Assembly (NCBI RefSeq): GCF_001650495.1
Contig: NZ_LWCS01000021.1
Span: 232,427 to 296,426, forward strand
DNA length: 64,000 nt
Origin: Mycolicibacterium iranicum
Lineage (GTDB): Bacteria; Actinomycetota; Actinomycetes; Mycobacteriales; Mycobacteriaceae
Reading direction: 5' to 3'
Every line of letters starts with the position of its first letter. Within the stretch, counting starts at the first letter, position 1. Both the position numbers and the translations under genes were made by a program. Of this stretch, positions 30,007 through 41,192 are shown one piece after another. The notes under the pieces were generated by a model. The model searched no databases. It saw only the letters and a program-made list of their open reading frames with translations, and was not told the DNA's origin.

Positions 30007-33000
30007 ATGTCGTTGAACTTCGGTGCCTTAGGCGATCCGAACCGGCCGGCAGCACCTCCCGAGATGGTCGACCGGCTGATCCCCGCCTACCTCGCCACCT
30101 ATCGCGGTCCGCATGGCGGCGCGCCGGGCACCGAGGCTGCGGTGACCGGGCCGCTGCGCAGAAACGGCGGCGACACGGTGAACAGTCCTGCACTGGTCGC
30201 AGCGCAGTTGCGGCTCGGAAGCAGGCGGGCACCGGGGGAAACGAACGTCGCGGTGTACTCCGCGGACAACTCCGGCGGCTTCGGACCTGCGCTGCAAGTC
30301 GTCACCGACAACGCGACCATGCTGATGGACTCCGTCACGGTTCTGCTGCATCGGATCGGTGTCGCCTACACCGCCATCATGAACCCCGTGTTCCGTGTCC
30401 GGCGCGGCACCACGGGTGAACTTCTCGAGATCGTCGCGGCCTCGGAAGGCACCGTCATCGACGGTGTCGACGAGACGTGGGTGCATGTGCAGTTGTCGAG
30501 TTCTGTGGACCGGCGTGCACTCGACGAGGCCGAGCGATTGCTGCCGCGGGTTCTGGCCGACGCCAGGCAGGTGGCGCGGGACACGGCCGACATGGCCGCG
30601 GCACTGCGGATCCTGGCCGCCGAGCTCGACAGCGACACCGGCCGACGCTTCCCCAGCCCGGACCGCAAGGATGTTGCGGCGCTCCTCCGCTGGCTTGCCG
30701 ACGGCCACTTCGTCATGCTCGGCTACCAGCGCTGCTCTGTCCGCGACGGCGAGGCCACTGTCGACGCCGCGAGCCGGCTGGGGGTGCTGCGCCTGCGGCA
30801 GGACGTGCTGCCACAGCTGACCAACAAGGACGAGCTGCTGACGTTGGCGCAGGCCACGATCCCGAGTTTCCTGCGCTACGGGGCCTACCCGCAGATCGTG
30901 GTCGTCCGTGAGCAGTCGCCGGACGGTGACGACGCCGCGGCCATCGAGCATCGCTTCGTGGGGCTGTTCACCGTCGCGGCGATGAATGCGAACGTGCTCG
31001 AGATCCCGCTGGTGTCCCGGCGCGTCAACGATGCGCTGGCTATGGCGCATCGCGACCCGAGTCATCCCGGGCAGCTGCTGCTCGACATCATCCAGACCAT
31101 CCCACGATCGGAGCTGTTCGCGCTCAGCGCTCGCGGGCTGCTCGACATGGCGATGGCCGTGGTCGACCTGGGGTCGCGGCGGCGCACTCTGCTGTTTCTG
31201 CGCGCTGATCCGTTGGCGCACTTCGCGTCGTGCCTGGTCTATCTGCCCCGCGACCGGTACACCACCGCCGTCCGACTGGAGATGCAGGACATCCTGGTGC
31301 GCGAGCTCGGCGGTGTGAGCATCGACTACGCCGCGCGCGTCAGCGAATCTCCCTGGGCGGTGGTACATTTCACGGTCCGGTTGCCGGAGGACTCTCGCAA
31401 GAACGTGATCGACGTATCCGAGCAGAACGAGTCGCGCATCCAGGACCTGCTGACCGAGGCGGCCCGCACCTGGGGCGATCGGCTGCTGGGGTCTGTCCGT
31501 GCCGGCGGCCCGATCGATCAGAGCACGGCCGAGCACTACGCGTCCGCGTTCCCGGAGGTTTACAAGCAGGCCATTCCGCCCGACCATGCTCTCAACGACA
31601 TCGCGATCATCGAAGAGCTGCAAGATAACTCGGTCAAGCTCGTCCTCGCGGACGGCGATGAGGCCGGAGTGTCGCACCTCATCTGGTACCTGGGCGGGCG
31701 GTCCGCGTCGCTGAGTCATTTGCTGCCGATGCTGCAATCCATGGGCGTGGTGGTGCTCGAGGAGCGGCCGTTCACGGTGACGCGGCCCGACGGTCTGCCG
31801 GTGTGGATCTACCAGTTCAACGTGTCGCCGCACCGGGGCGTCCCGGAGGCGCCATCGGGCCCCGAAAGGGAGGCCGCCGCAGAGCGTTTCGCGGATGCAG
31901 TCACCGCCATCTGGCACGGCAACGCCGAGATCGACCGGTTGAACGAGCTGGTGCTTCGTGCCGGTCTGACGTGGCAGCAGGTAGCCGTACTTCGCGCCTA
32001 TGCCAAGTACCTGAAGCAGGCCGGCTTCCCGTACAGCCAGTCCCACATCGGGACCGTGCTCAACGACAACGCGCGCACCGCGCGCTCTCTGGTCGAACTG
32101 TTCGAGGCGTTGTTTCTGCCCGCGGGTCATGATCAGGCAGGGGCGAACCGGGATGCGCAGGCGGCCGCGGCCGCGGTGGCTGCTGACATCGACGCGCTGG
32201 TGAGCCTTGACACAGATCGTGTGCTGAGGGCGTTCGCCTCGATGATCCAGGCGACCCTGCGCACCAACTACTTCGTCACCCGTCCCGACTCGGCACGTGC
32301 CAAGAACGTGTTGTCGTTCAAGCTCAATCCGCAGCTGATCCACGAACTTCCGCTGCCGCGGCCCAAATTCGAGATCTTCGTCTACTCGCCGCGTGTGGAG
32401 GGTGTGCATCTCCGATTCGGGTTCGTCGCCCGCGGTGGCCTGCGATGGTCGGACCGCCGCGAGGATTTCCGCACCGAGATCCTGGGCCTGGTCAAGGCGC
32501 AGGCGGTCAAGAACGCAGTCATCGTCCCGGTGGGCGCCAAAGGCGGATTCGTGGTGAAAAACCCGCCGGCGCGCACTGGGGATGCGGCGATTGACCGCGA
32601 CGCCACCCGCGAAGAGGGCGTCGCCTGCTATCGGCTCTTCATCGCGGGCCTGCTCGACATCACCGATAACGTCGACAAGGTCACCGGAGACGTCGTCGCC
32701 CCCGCCGACGTCGTCCGCCGAGACGGTGACGACGCCTATCTTGTAGTGGCCGCCGACAAAGGCACGGCGACGTTCTCCGACATCGCCAACGACGTCGCCA
32801 AGTCCTACGGCTTCTGGCTCGGTGACGCCTTCGCGTCGGGTGGATCGGTGGGCTATGACCACAAGGCGATGGGCATCACTGCCAAGGGTGCCTGGGAATC
32901 GGTGAAGCGCCACTTTCGCGAGATGGGTATCGACACCCAGTCCGAGGACTTCACCGTCGTCGGTGTGGGCGACATGAGCGGTGACGTCTTCGGCAACGGA

Positions 33001-34878
33001 ATGCTTCTGTCCGAACATATCCGGCTCATCGCTGCGTTCGACCACCGCCACATCTTCATCGACCCGACACCCGACGCCGCGTTGTCGTTCGCCGAGCGGC
33101 GGCGGATGTTCGACCTGCCGCGCTCGAGCTGGGATGACTACGACAAGTCGTTGATCAGCAAGGGTGGCGGGGTCTTCAGCCGCGAGCAGAAGTCCATCCC
33201 GATCAGCCCGGAAGCCAGAGCCGCCCTGGGGCTCGACGACGGCATCACCGACATGACCCCGCCCGCACTGATGAAGGCGATTTTGAAGGCGCCGGCGGAC
33301 CTGTTGTGGAACGGCGGCATCGGCACGTACGTCAAGGCTGAGACCGAGGCCGACGCGGATGTGGGTGACCGCGCCAATGACGCGATCCGCGTGAACGGAA
33401 ACCAGGTGCGCGCCAAGGTGATCGGGGAGGGTGGCAACCTCGGTGTGACCTCGCTGGGTCGCACCGAGTTCGACCTTGTCGGCGGCCGCATCAACACCGA
33501 CGCGATGGACAACTCCGCCGGGGTGGACTGCTCCGACCACGAGGTCAACATCAAGATCCTGATCGATTCGCTGGTGACGGCAGGCAAGGTGAGCGTCGAG
33601 GACCGCACGGATCTGCTGTTGTCGATGACCGACGAGGTCGGTCGGCTCGTGCTGGCCGACAACATGAGTCAAAACGACCTGATGGGCACCAGCCGGGCCA
33701 ACGCGGCGAGCCTGCTGAACGTACACGCCCGCATGATCAAGGACTTCGTGGATGAGCGGGGACTCAACCGAGAACTTGAGGCGCTGCCGTCGGAGAAGGA
33801 GATCCGGCGCCGTATCGACGCCGGAATCGGTTTGACCTCACCCGAATTGGCCACGTTGATGGCCCACGTCAAGCTGGCGCTGAAGGAAGATCTGCTCGCC
33901 ACCGATCTTCCTGATCAGGACGTGTTCGCGGCGCGGCTGCCCTCGTACTTCCCGACCCAGCTGCGTGAGCAGTTCGGCAACGACATCCGATCTCATCAGC
34001 TGCGCCGCGAGATTGTCACCACCATGCTCGTCAACGACGTCGTCGACACGGCAGGTATCTCGTATGCCTACCGCGTCACCGAGGACGTCGGCGTTTCCCC
34101 CCTCGATGCCGTCCGCAGCTTCGCCGCCGGCGACGCGATTTTCGGATTCGGCAGGGTCTGGCGCCAGATCCGCGAAGCAGGGAACAACGGGGTGTCGGTG
34201 GCGGTGACCGACCGCATGACGCTGGATCTGCGTCGCCTCATCGATCGCGCCGCCCGCTGGTTGCTCAACTACCGGCCGCAACCGTTGGCGGTCGGCGCCG
34301 AGATCAATCGGTTCGCCGAGAAGGTGGCAGCGCTGACGCCGCGGATGCCGGACTGGTTGCGCGGCGACGACAAGGCGATCGTCGAGAAGGAAGCCGGTGA
34401 GTTCAGCGCTCAGGGCGTGCCGAACGACGTCGCGTACATGGTCGCGACCGGGCTGTACCAGTTCAGCCTGCTCGATGTCATCGACATCGCCGACATCGTG
34501 GACCGAGACCCCGCCGAGGTTGCCGACGCATACTTCGCGCTGATGGACCATCTCGGCACCGACGGACTGCTCACCGCGGTGTCCCGGCTCTCCCGTAATG
34601 ATCGCTGGCATTCGTTGGCGCGGTTGGCAATTCGAGACGACATCTACGGCTCGCTGCGCGCGCTGTGTTTCGACGTACTCGCCGTCGGAGAGCCCGAGGA
34701 GACCGGTGTCGAGAAAATTGCGGAGTGGGAGATGACGAACAGCTCCCGCATCAGCCGTGCCCGCCGGACGCTCACCGAGCTCTACGAGGCCGGGGAGCAC
34801 GATCTGGCGACGCTGTCGGTGGCGGCGCGACAGATCCGTAGCATGACCAGGACGAGTGGGACGGGAAGTACCGGGTGA
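30007..34878 (+). CDS. gdh: NAD-dependent glutamate dehydrogenase, large (L_180) type
   Basis: This very large enzyme (1623 residues) oxidises glutamate to 2-oxoglutarate with NAD. The first ~700 residues form N-terminal regulatory regions. The catalytic centre is in the second half: [37 protein letters not shown] (catalytic Lys in the AKGG segment), [21 protein letters not shown], and [20 protein letters not shown] in the nucleotide-binding part. ATG 30007 is chosen because AGGAG (29996-30000) lies six bases before it; GTG 29989 would add six residues. In mycobacteria this enzyme is inhibited by GarA and feeds nitrogen and carbon balance. Large antisense frames here are shadows. Confidence 0.93.
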   Translation: MSLNFGALGDPNRPAAPPEMVDRLIPAYLATYRGPHGGAPGTEAAVTGPLRRNGGDTVNSPALVAAQLRLGSRRAPGETNVAVYSADNSGGFGPALQVVTDNATMLMDSVTVLLHRIGVAYTAIMNPVFRVRRGTTGELLEIVAASEGTVIDGVDETWVHVQLSSSVDRRALDEAERLLPRVLADARQVARDTADMAAALRILAAELDSDTGRRFPSPDRKDVAALLRWLADGHFVMLGYQRCSVRDGEATVDAASRLGVLRLRQDVLPQLTNKDELLTLAQATIPSFLRYGAYPQIVVVREQSPDGDDAAAIEHRFVGLFTVAAMNANVLEIPLVSRRVNDALAMAHRDPSHPGQLLLDIIQTIPRSELFALSARGLLDMAMAVVDLGSRRRTLLFLRADPLAHFASCLVYLPRDRYTTAVRLEMQDILVRELGGVSIDYAARVSESPWAVVHFTVRLPEDSRKNVIDVSEQNESRIQDLLTEAARTWGDRLLGSVRAGGPIDQSTAEHYASAFPEVYKQAIPPDHALNDIAIIEELQDNSVKLVLADGDEAGVSHLIWYLGGRSASLSHLLPMLQSMGVVVLEERPFTVTRPDGLPVWIYQFNVSPHRGVPEAPSGPEREAAAERFADAVTAIWHGNAEIDRLNELVLRAGLTWQQVAVLRAYAKYLKQAGFPYSQSHIGTVLNDNARTARSLVELFEALFLPAGHDQAGANRDAQAAAAAVAADIDALVSLDTDRVLRAFASMIQATLRTNYFVTRPDSARAKNVLSFKLNPQLIHELPLPRPKFEIFVYSPRVEGVHLRFGFVARGGLRWSDRREDFRTEILGLVKAQAVKNAVIVPVGAKGGFVVKNPPARTGDAAIDRDATREEGVACYRLFIAGLLDITDNVDKVTGDVVAPADVVRRDGDDAYLVVAADKGTATFSDIANDVAKSYGFWLGDAFASGGSVGYDHKAMGITAKGAWESVKRHFREMGIDTQSEDFTVVGVGDMSGDVFGNGMLLSEHIRLIAAFDHRHIFIDPTPDAALSFAERRRMFDLPRSSWDDYDKSLISKGGGVFSREQKSIPISPEARAALGLDDGITDMTPPALMKAILKAPADLLWNGGIGTYVKAETEADADVGDRANDAIRVNGNQVRAKVIGEGGNLGVTSLGRTEFDLVGGRINTDAMDNSAGVDCSDHEVNIKILIDSLVTAGKVSVEDRTDLLLSMTDEVGRLVLADNMSQNDLMGTSRANAASLLNVHARMIKDFVDERGLNRELEALPSEKEIRRRIDAGIGLTSPELATLMAHVKLALKEDLLATDLPDQDVFAARLPSYFPTQLREQFGNDIRSHQLRREIVTTMLVNDVVDTAGISYAYRVTEDVGVSPLDAVRSFAAGDAIFGFGRVWRQIREAGNNGVSVAVTDRMTLDLRRLIDRAARWLLNYRPQPLAVGAEINRFAEKVAALTPRMPDWLRGDDKAIVEKEAGEFSAQGVPNDVAYMVATGLYQFSLLDVIDIADIVDRDPAEVADAYFALMDHLGTDGLLTAVSRLSRNDRWHSLARLAIRDDIYGSLRALCFDVLAVGEPEETGVEKIAEWEMTNSSRISRARRTLTELYEAGEHDLATLSVAARQIRSMTRTSGTGSTG

Positions 34879-35294
34879 CCGAATCGCGCGGCTTCACGGC
34901 ACCGGTTCACGTGCGGTGGTCGGACATCGACATGTACCAGCACATCAACCACGCCACGATGGTCACGATCCTCGAAGAGGCCCGGATCCCGTTCCTGCGT
35001 GAGCCGTTCGGCGCCGAGATCACCACGATCGGATTGCTGATCGCCGACGTGAACATTTCCTACAAGGCACAGCTTCGGCTCGTCGATTCGCCGTTGCAGG
35101 TCACGATGTGGTCCAAACGCGTGCGCGCGGTCGATTTCACGATCGGCTACGAAGTGCGCTCCGTGGGCGCGCCACCTGATTCCAAACCCGCCGTCATCGC
35201 CGATACCCAGCTGGCTGCCGTGCACATCGAGGAGCAACGGCTGCAACGGCTTTCCGGGGCTCAGCGCGAATACCTGCAACGCTGGATCCGATGA
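34875..35294 (+). CDS. 4-hydroxybenzoyl-CoA-type acyl-CoA thioesterase (Rv2475c-like)
   Basis: The 139-residue hotdog enzyme starts [20 protein letters not shown], the N-terminal motif of the 4HBT family with its catalytic Asp. GTG 34875 overlaps the gdh stop and its own stop overlaps the next ATG, so gdh, this gene and the next form one coupled unit. It cleaves acyl-CoA thioesters; the acyl chain cannot be predicted. The close link to glutamate dehydrogenase is conserved in M. tuberculosis. Confidence 0.85.
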   Translation: MTESRGFTAPVHVRWSDIDMYQHINHATMVTILEEARIPFLREPFGAEITTIGLLIADVNISYKAQLRLVDSPLQVTMWSKRVRAVDFTIGYEVRSVGAPPDSKPAVIADTQLAAVHIEEQRLQRLSGAQREYLQRWIR

Positions 35295-35974
35295 CCGAAC
35301 GCGGAGTCTGGCTCGGCCCCGAGAACCGGACAGCCCACCGGGACGATCTTGCGACGTTCGCCGAGCGTGTGCTGCGACTGGACGAAGCCGGCGTCATCCG
35401 GCTGCGAGCGCGTCCGGAAGGCATGATCGTGGCCTGGGTGGCAACCGGATTCGATGTTTTGGCCAGCCGGGTGGTGTCGGGCCGGATCAGCCCGGCTGAT
35501 CTATGTGCCGGTGCCGACGCGCTCCAGCCGGCACTGCGGGCCATGGCCGCCGACGGCTACGTCGACCCGGGCTTCGCGATGGATTCCGCCTGGCGTGGTG
35601 TGCTGCCTCCCGACATCGGCTTCGTCCATCTCGACGACGTCCCGGCGCGGGTCGTCCTCGATCTCGCCCAGCAGGGGATGAGCCTGGCCAAGGAGCATTC
35701 CAGTGCCCACGGGCCGCCGGCCTCCCTGCTGGATCAGGAAGTTGTCGCAGTGACCTCTCAGGACGACAGCGTCGGCATCCCAATGCGGTGCGTGTTCGCG
35801 CTGACGGCGATGGGATTCCTTCCGCAGACACCATCCCGGGACCGGTTCGACCCTGAGTCGGTCAACGCGGACGAGGTGGTGCGAGTGCGGGCGACGTCGG
35901 CGTGGCTGCGCATCGACGCCCGGTTCGGCACGGTGTATCGGCGCCGCGGCGACCCCGCGGTGGTACTGCGCTGA
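35291..35974 (+). CDS. conserved hypothetical protein, Rv2474c-like
   Basis: A 227-residue soluble protein, Leu/Ala/Asp-rich, without membrane segments or a domain I can name. Internal segments include LDEAGVIRLRARPEGMIVAWVA and DEVVRVRATSAWLRIDARFGTVYRRRG. It is translationally coupled to the thioesterase (ATG 35291 overlaps its stop), in the order of Rv2476c-2475c-2474c. The stop codon lies in a shared palindrome with the convergent glbO gene. A role connected with the GDH unit is only inferred from linkage. Confidence 0.75.
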   Translation: MTERGVWLGPENRTAHRDDLATFAERVLRLDEAGVIRLRARPEGMIVAWVATGFDVLASRVVSGRISPADLCAGADALQPALRAMAADGYVDPGFAMDSAWRGVLPPDIGFVHLDDVPARVVLDLAQQGMSLAKEHSSAHGPPASLLDQEVVAVTSQDDSVGIPMRCVFALTAMGFLPQTPSRDRFDPESVNADEVVRVRATSAWLRIDARFGTVYRRRGDPAVVLR

Positions 35975-36033
35975 GGCGATTTCGGCGGGCTGGGTCGCGC
36001 CCGGCGCAACTCGTCACGCCCAAGCCGCCTCAG
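35971..36033. terminator. bidirectional terminator overlapping both stop codons
   Basis: CTGAGGCG (35971-35978) and its exact complement CGCCTCAG (36026-36033) bound an inner CGGGC/GCCCG stem. The outer arms include the stop of the plus-strand gene (35972-35974) and that of glbO (36030-36032). Confidence 0.55.
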
Positions 36034-36431
36034 AACGGGGAGTTGACCATCGACTGTGCCGCCATCTCCAGGTAGGCGATCAGTTCCTGGCGGTGCGCGT
36101 CGTCCAGCGTTGACGAATCGATCTCGGCCACGGCGGTGTGCATGCACCGCAGCCACGCGTCGCGCTCGAGGTAGCCGATGCGGAAAGGCCCGTGGCGCAT
36201 CCGCAGCCGTGGATGGCCACGCTGGTCGGAGTAGGTGCGCGGCCCACCCCAGTACTGCTCGAGGAACATGCGCAGCCGGTCTTCGGCCCCGTCGAGATCG
36301 TCCTCCGGGTAGAGCGGGCGCAGGATCTCGTCCTCGCGCACGAGTTCGTAGAACCGCGACACGATCGCGTCGAATGTGGCGTGGCCGCCCACGGCGTCAT
36401 AGAACGACTGCTGCTTGTTCTGCGGGTCCAT
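36030..36431 (-). CDS. glbO: truncated haemoglobin O (trHbO)
   Basis: This 133-residue 2-on-2 haemoglobin of group II is close to M. tuberculosis GlbO. The proximal His is in [11 protein letters not shown], the Tyr at B10 in SRFYELV, the Tyr at CD1 in [10 protein letters not shown] and the Trp at G8 in [12 protein letters not shown], the set that shapes the distal pocket of trHbO. The start is not certain: ATG 36431 gives the family N-terminus (QSFYDAVGG) with only four extra residues, while ATG 36440 and 36461 would give longer forms. It binds O2 and may support oxidase activity or peroxidase-like chemistry. It is the last gene of a minus-strand set with a LuxR regulator and a catalase-like protein. 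Confidence 0.9.
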   Translation of the reverse strand: MDPQNKQQSFYDAVGGHATFDAIVSRFYELVREDEILRPLYPEDDLDGAEDRLRMFLEQYWGGPRTYSDQRGHPRLRMRHGPFRIGYLERDAWLRCMHTAVAEIDSSTLDDAHRQELIAYLEMAAQSMVNSPF

Positions 36432-36492
36432 TGCCTCCATTGTGGGCCATCGCCCATGCAAGCCCTACGCGCGGACCGCGATCCGTCCCCGA

Positions 36493-39090
36493 CTAGGACC
36501 TCTTCTTGATCAGTTTGGCCAGCTCGTCGCGATCGGCGACGTCGAGCTTGAAGCAGGCCCGATACACGTGGCCTTCGACGGTGCGCACCGACAAAGTGAG
36601 CTGCTCGGCGACCTCGCGGTTGCTCAGTCCCGCCGCGACCAGTTCTGCGATCTCGCGTTCCCGCGGTGTCAGCGGTAGCGGCCGCGCCGCGGCTTTGATC
36701 GCGGGCGTCGTCGCACCACCGCACTTCTCGGCCAGGCGCAGCGCATTGGCGCCCGACTCGTTGGTCCGGCGTCGATCGCCCGCAGCGTCGTGTAGCGAGG
36801 CGGCCTGCGCGGCGGCATCTGCGGCGGCCAGCAGCAGGCCGGCCTGCTCGAAGTCGGCACTGACCGAGTCCAGCGCCGCGGCGTCGCCTGCAGCGAAGGC
36901 CGCGGCATGACGAGCCAGCAGACCCACCACCGGCCCGTAGACGACATCAGTGAGCTCGGCGAGGCGCGCGGCGGTGGTGCGGTCGCCGAACCGCGTGGCG
37001 TGGTGCAGCGCCTCGGCCTCGATCGCGTACTGGCCGGAGTGGGCGGCGTTGTCGGCGGCGGCCCTGGCGAGTTCGGCGGCGTGGCGTTCCATGCCGCTCG
37101 CCGCGGCCAGCCACGAGCGTGAGATCAGTCGCTGCGGCTCGTGCACAGCCATGGACGGGCCGGAATGCTCGGCGGCGTCGGTGAGGACGCGCTCGGCCTC
37201 ACCTGTGCGGCCCAGTGCCGCGTACGCACGGGCGAGCAGCAGGCGTCCGGGCAATTGCCACGGCAGCGAGTTCTCCGCGTTCAGTGCCGCCAGCGCCTGC
37301 TCGATCGACTGGATGGTCTCGGGGAAGTCGCCTCGGGCCGTGGCGACGACGCCCGCCATGATCTTGGCGATCGCCCAGGCCAGAAATTGTCCGACCGAGG
37401 AGAAGTTCGCGTAGTCCGCGGCACGTTGGTCGGCGAGATCCAGTTGCCCGGTGTGCGTCAGCGCGAGCACGTCGCAGTAACGCACCATCACGCGGATCAT
37501 GCCGTCGGTCGAACTGAGCTCGGCGCGGCAGCGGGCGGCGATCGGCTCGAACTCGTTGCCGCGTCCGGCGACGGGCATCGCCATTCCGGCGGCGAAGGCG
37601 GCGAACTCGACGGCCTGGTTCGGTGACCTCGAATCCTCGAGGACGGTCAGTGCCTCGGCGATGCCCTGCTCGATCTTGTTCTCGTGCACGGCCATTGCCG
37701 CGGCTGCGGCGGCGGCGAACAGCTGCAGCGACGGATGCTGAATCCGCTCACGCACCAGCGACATCGCCTCGTGCGCCCGGTCGACTTCGCCGAGGGACCA
37801 GAACAGGCGCGATGCGCGGGGCACCCCCCACTGGACCAGCTGGAGTTCGTCGAGTTCGTCGGGATTGAACCGGGCCAGAACGGCTTCGGACTCGGCGGGT
37901 TTGCCCTGCCACAGCAGAGCCCGGGAGAGGAGCTCGCCGGCCTGCACGGTGCCGCTGCGCTCGAACGCCGCGCGCGCGAGCCGCTCGCCGAGGGGCAGGT
38001 TGGACAGGTAGACCGCGTCCTTGGCGGCGGTGATGAGCAGAGAGTCGTCGACGGACTGGTCGCTTTCGATGGACAGCTGTGCCATCCGGATGCGGCTCGC
38101 GGCGGAGTCCATTTCCCGCCGCCGCAGGACTTCGACGATTCTTCCTTTGAGTCGGCGTGATGCCGCCTGGCCGATGCGGCTGCGCACAACATCTCCGACC
38201 AGCGGGTGGCTGAAGCGGGCGTTGAGGGTGTGGCCGTTGGGCACGCAGCGGATCAGCCCTCGCGTCTCGGCGTCGTCCACGGCGGCTTCGCCGGCCAGCT
38301 CGGTCAGCGCGTCGATGTCGAGTGGTTCGCACAGCGCGAGCAGTTTGAGCGCGCCGATGACGTCCTCGCCGGCCGAATCGAGTCGTGTGTCGAGGAGCTC
38401 GACGAGTCCGGTCGGCACCGCGGTCGGGCCGCGCAACTGCCAGACGTCGCCGACTTTCTTCAGCGTGCCGGCGTCGATCGAGCCCTCGACCAGATGTCGC
38501 AGGAACAGCGGATTGCCGCCGGAGGATTCCCACATCAGATCCGCGGACAGGCCCTCCAGACGTCCGCCGATCACCGACTCGATCAGAGCGACGCTCTGCT
38601 CTTTGGTGAACGGCTTCAGCTCGATCCGGTGCAGGTAGCCGTCTTTCCACAACGACGTGACCGCGTCGGGCACCGGCTCGCCGGTGCGGATCGTGGCAAG
38701 GATGCGGCCGGTCCGATCCACCGCGATCTGATGCAGCAGCGTCGCGGACAGCTCGTCGAGCAGGTGGGCGTCGTCCACGCCGACGATGTTGTTGTTCCCC
38801 TGCGACACAAGCGATTCGCGCGCCGTCGCAAGGAGTGCGGTCGCGTCGCGAGACCCGGTCGATCCGACGAGGTGGGCGAACACGCCCAGCGGGATGCTGC
38901 GCGACGACTCCGTCGACGCCACCCAGTGCACCGGCGAGCGCAACGATTCGGTGACCGTGCGCGCCAACGTCGTCTTGCCGACCCCCGCGGCGCCGACGAG
39001 CACGACCCCGCATGACTCGTTGCCCGTCAAAGCGGAGCGGACCGCGCCGAATTCCGCCGGGCGATCGACTATTTGCCAAACCCCCGCCAT
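36493..39090 (-). CDS. LuxR-family STAND ATPase transcription regulator
   Basis: The 865-residue protein has an N-terminal AAA/STAND ATPase (Walker A GAAGVGKTT, residues 33-41; a DDAHLLD-type Walker B), a long helical, TPR-like middle, and a C-terminal LuxR/GerE helix-turn-helix (residues 807-865, beginning LTPREREIAELVAAGLSNRE). This is the layout of large MalT/LAL-type activators. It lies 52 bases after the catalase-like gene and 31 bases before glbO, in one direction, so it probably belongs to and may regulate that haem-protein cluster. It is shorter than the mycobacterial LuxR-cyclase types. Its HTH resembles the fragment inserted into PepN. Confidence 0.88.
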   Translation of the reverse strand: MAGVWQIVDRPAEFGAVRSALTGNESCGVVLVGAAGVGKTTLARTVTESLRSPVHWVASTESSRSIPLGVFAHLVGSTGSRDATALLATARESLVSQGNNNIVGVDDAHLLDELSATLLHQIAVDRTGRILATIRTGEPVPDAVTSLWKDGYLHRIELKPFTKEQSVALIESVIGGRLEGLSADLMWESSGGNPLFLRHLVEGSIDAGTLKKVGDVWQLRGPTAVPTGLVELLDTRLDSAGEDVIGALKLLALCEPLDIDALTELAGEAAVDDAETRGLIRCVPNGHTLNARFSHPLVGDVVRSRIGQAASRRLKGRIVEVLRRREMDSAASRIRMAQLSIESDQSVDDSLLITAAKDAVYLSNLPLGERLARAAFERSGTVQAGELLSRALLWQGKPAESEAVLARFNPDELDELQLVQWGVPRASRLFWSLGEVDRAHEAMSLVRERIQHPSLQLFAAAAAAAMAVHENKIEQGIAEALTVLEDSRSPNQAVEFAAFAAGMAMPVAGRGNEFEPIAARCRAELSSTDGMIRVMVRYCDVLALTHTGQLDLADQRAADYANFSSVGQFLAWAIAKIMAGVVATARGDFPETIQSIEQALAALNAENSLPWQLPGRLLLARAYAALGRTGEAERVLTDAAEHSGPSMAVHEPQRLISRSWLAAASGMERHAAELARAAADNAAHSGQYAIEAEALHHATRFGDRTTAARLAELTDVVYGPVVGLLARHAAAFAAGDAAALDSVSADFEQAGLLLAAADAAAQAASLHDAAGDRRRTNESGANALRLAEKCGGATTPAIKAAARPLPLTPREREIAELVAAGLSNREVAEQLTLSVRTVEGHVYRACFKLDVADRDELAKLIKKRS

Positions 39091-39142
39091 GTCGTGGAGT
39101 CTAGGTCGCCGAGGTCATCAATTCTCGGCAATACCCGCTGTG

Positions 39143-40339
39143 CTAGTTGTCGATCCGTCCCAGGTCGCGGTCGGGGAATTCGGAAAGGTCCGCCGGCTCG
39201 TAGTCGGGCACCTGGTTTCGGTGGTGCCGGAATTTGCTGGACTCCGCGTAGACGCGGAGTTTGAGTCTGTTGATCGAGCCAAGAGGCGTGTGCTCGATGA
39301 TCCCGCGCCACGAGTTGAACGTCAGCCTGTCGTCCCCGAACGTCTTCAGATCCTCGCTGAATGCCGTCTGCTTCGGGTAGCGGATGATGCCGACCGTGTA
39401 GTACGGCGACTTCTCCTCCGACCACTGCGCGGTGGCATCGTCGAGTGGCATCTCGGTCGTGTCCGTGCACAACTGGGCCGAGATCGCGTACTCGGCGCCG
39501 TGGCTGTCGAAGTGTTTCTTCACCGCATCGGAGGCCGCGTGGTCACCGCCGGGGCGGAGCGTCTCCCTTTTCAGCGCGACGACTTCGGCAGACAGCGGCG
39601 ACACGCTGATCTTCGCGATGTACTTTCCGTAGCGCACCGGCGCCGCGGTGTAGAAGGTCTGGCCCAGCGGGTGGTGGTTCGGCTCGGAGAACACCCGCAA
39701 CTTCGGGTGAAGTTGCTTGCCCAAGGCGTCGGTGACCTTGCGGGCGCCTCGCAGCACGGTATTGGCGACGATCATCGCGCCGTCGGGCATGCGCGCAAGA
39801 ATTTTGGCTGTTCGCATACCGCCCTTGGCGTAGTCCGCGGCGTCCTTGAACAGGAACTCGGGTTCGGTCACGAACACGAAGTCCTGGTTCTCGTCGTTCA
39901 TGAAGTCGGCGTGAGCGCGTTCTCGGGATTCGACGCCGAGGATCTTGAGCCCCAGCCCCCGTACGCCGCGAACGCGGTCAGATCGGATGGCTCCTGAGGT
40001 CGCGGAGATGCGTGCGATCACCGGGTAGGTCTTCCCTGGTGTGGAGAACAACCCCTGCCGGTACTCGTCGGGCAGGTCGGCATTGACGGTCAGTTCCCCG
40101 TACAGAATGGCGCAGCTCTTGGCATGCGCATCCCGGATCGCGTGCGGTTTGCCCTTCCTCAGGCTCTTGCGGTACTGGAACTCGTTGTTGCTCCGAAGGT
40201 CCTCGATCATCTTGTCGATCAGGGCTTCTTCGGTGGGCTTCCACGCGCTGTGCTCTTCTCTGAACTCCACGAATTTGGTCGCTCGGTCTGGTGTTGCCCT
40301 CATGGCGACAAGTGTCGCGTTCAGCCAGTCCTGTGGCAT
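39143..40339 (-). CDS. catalase-like haem protein
   Basis: At 398 residues it is shorter than full catalases but keeps the fold landmarks. The distal His is likely in AHAKSCAILYGELTV, the catalase beta-barrel segment in RGVRGLGLKILG, and the proximal haem-side Tyr in LRVYAESSKFRHHRN. The NADPH and extra C-terminal regions of large catalases are missing. It is probably a catalase-family peroxidase with unproved activity. It starts at ATG 40339; a start at the internal Met13 is possible. It precedes the LuxR regulator and glbO and is divergent from the HNH gene. Confidence 0.75.
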   Translation of the reverse strand: MPQDWLNATLVAMRATPDRATKFVEFREEHSAWKPTEEALIDKMIEDLRSNNEFQYRKSLRKGKPHAIRDAHAKSCAILYGELTVNADLPDEYRQGLFSTPGKTYPVIARISATSGAIRSDRVRGVRGLGLKILGVESRERAHADFMNDENQDFVFVTEPEFLFKDAADYAKGGMRTAKILARMPDGAMIVANTVLRGARKVTDALGKQLHPKLRVFSEPNHHPLGQTFYTAAPVRYGKYIAKISVSPLSAEVVALKRETLRPGGDHAASDAVKKHFDSHGAEYAISAQLCTDTTEMPLDDATAQWSEEKSPYYTVGIIRYPKQTAFSEDLKTFGDDRLTFNSWRGIIEHTPLGSINRLKLRVYAESSKFRHHRNQVPDYEPADLSEFPDRDLGRIDN

Positions 40340-40459
40340 GAGTAACCGACTACCTGTTTTCCGCAGGCGTCAGTTCTCGGGCAACGTCCCGGTTGCGTGC
40401 AGGCGACGTCCGACACTCGAAGTTCATCGGACTGACCAGCGAACACGACCGGAATTGCC

Positions 40460-41167
40460 ATGCGATCAGAAGAGATCCATGGTGGACTGTCGGTCGGAGG
40501 ACGTATGGCGCAGCGCAAGAACGGACGCGGCCACCGGAATCACCGGGCCGCGGTGGTCTCACCCGGGTCAACGGCGACGACTGTGTCGCGCGCGCTTCAC
40601 AGCGTGGTCCCCGCTGCCGACTCTCACCCCGCTGTGCAGGAACCCTCGATCTGGGGCCGTCGACGGGTGTTGCTTCTCAACTCGACTTACGAGCCGTTGA
40701 CGGCTCTGCCGCTGCGCCGCGCGGTGATCATGCTGATGTGCGGCAAGGCCGACGTCGTGCACGACGACCCCGTGGGCCCGGTGATCCATTCGGCGTCGCG
40801 GGCGATCGTCGTCCCCACGGTCATCCGGCTGCGCACCTACGTGCGCGTCCCGTATCGCGCACGGATCCCGATGACGCGGGCAGCGCTCATGCACCGTGAC
40901 CGCTTCCGCTGCGCGTACTGCGGAACCAAGGCCGACACCGTCGACCACGTGATCCCGCGCAGCCGCGGTGGCGACCATTCCTGGGAGAACTGCGTGGCCG
41001 CGTGCTCGTCGTGCAATCACCGCAAGGCGGACAAACTGCTCAGCGAGTTGGGGTGGTCGCTGCACACGACTCCGTTGCCGCCGAAGGGTCAGCACTGGCG
41101 CCTGCTGTCCAGCGTCAAGGAGCTCGACCCGGCGTGGGTTCGATACCTGGGTGAGGGCGCGGCCTGA
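40460..41167 (+). CDS. HNH endonuclease-family protein (Rv2469c-like)
   Basis: The 235-residue protein holds a full HNH domain: CAYCG (first zinc pair), then [12 protein letters not shown] with the catalytic His, [15 protein letters not shown] with the Asn and the second Cys pair. The N-terminal half ([20 protein letters not shown]) is typical of mycobacterial Rv2469c-like proteins. ATG 40460 is the first start; ATG 40505 would remove 15 residues. It likely nicks DNA, but the role (repair, restriction or regulation) is unknown. It sits just upstream of the ctaJ-like gene. Confidence 0.8.
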   Translation: MRSEEIHGGLSVGGRMAQRKNGRGHRNHRAAVVSPGSTATTVSRALHSVVPAADSHPAVQEPSIWGRRRVLLLNSTYEPLTALPLRRAVIMLMCGKADVVHDDPVGPVIHSASRAIVVPTVIRLRTYVRVPYRARIPMTRAALMHRDRFRCAYCGTKADTVDHVIPRSRGGDHSWENCVAACSSCNHRKADKLLSELGWSLHTTPLPPKGQHWRLLSSVKELDPAWVRYLGEGAA

Positions 41168-41192
41168 CCGGGCCGTGGGATACGGTTTGCGC

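Noticed and set aside
30028..33726. 1232-codon open frame on the minus strand opposite gdh
   Set aside because: High GC makes long antisense frames. The plus strand encodes a well-recognised glutamate dehydrogenase; the antisense translation has no domain and is rich in Arg, Gln, Val repeats typical of shadows.
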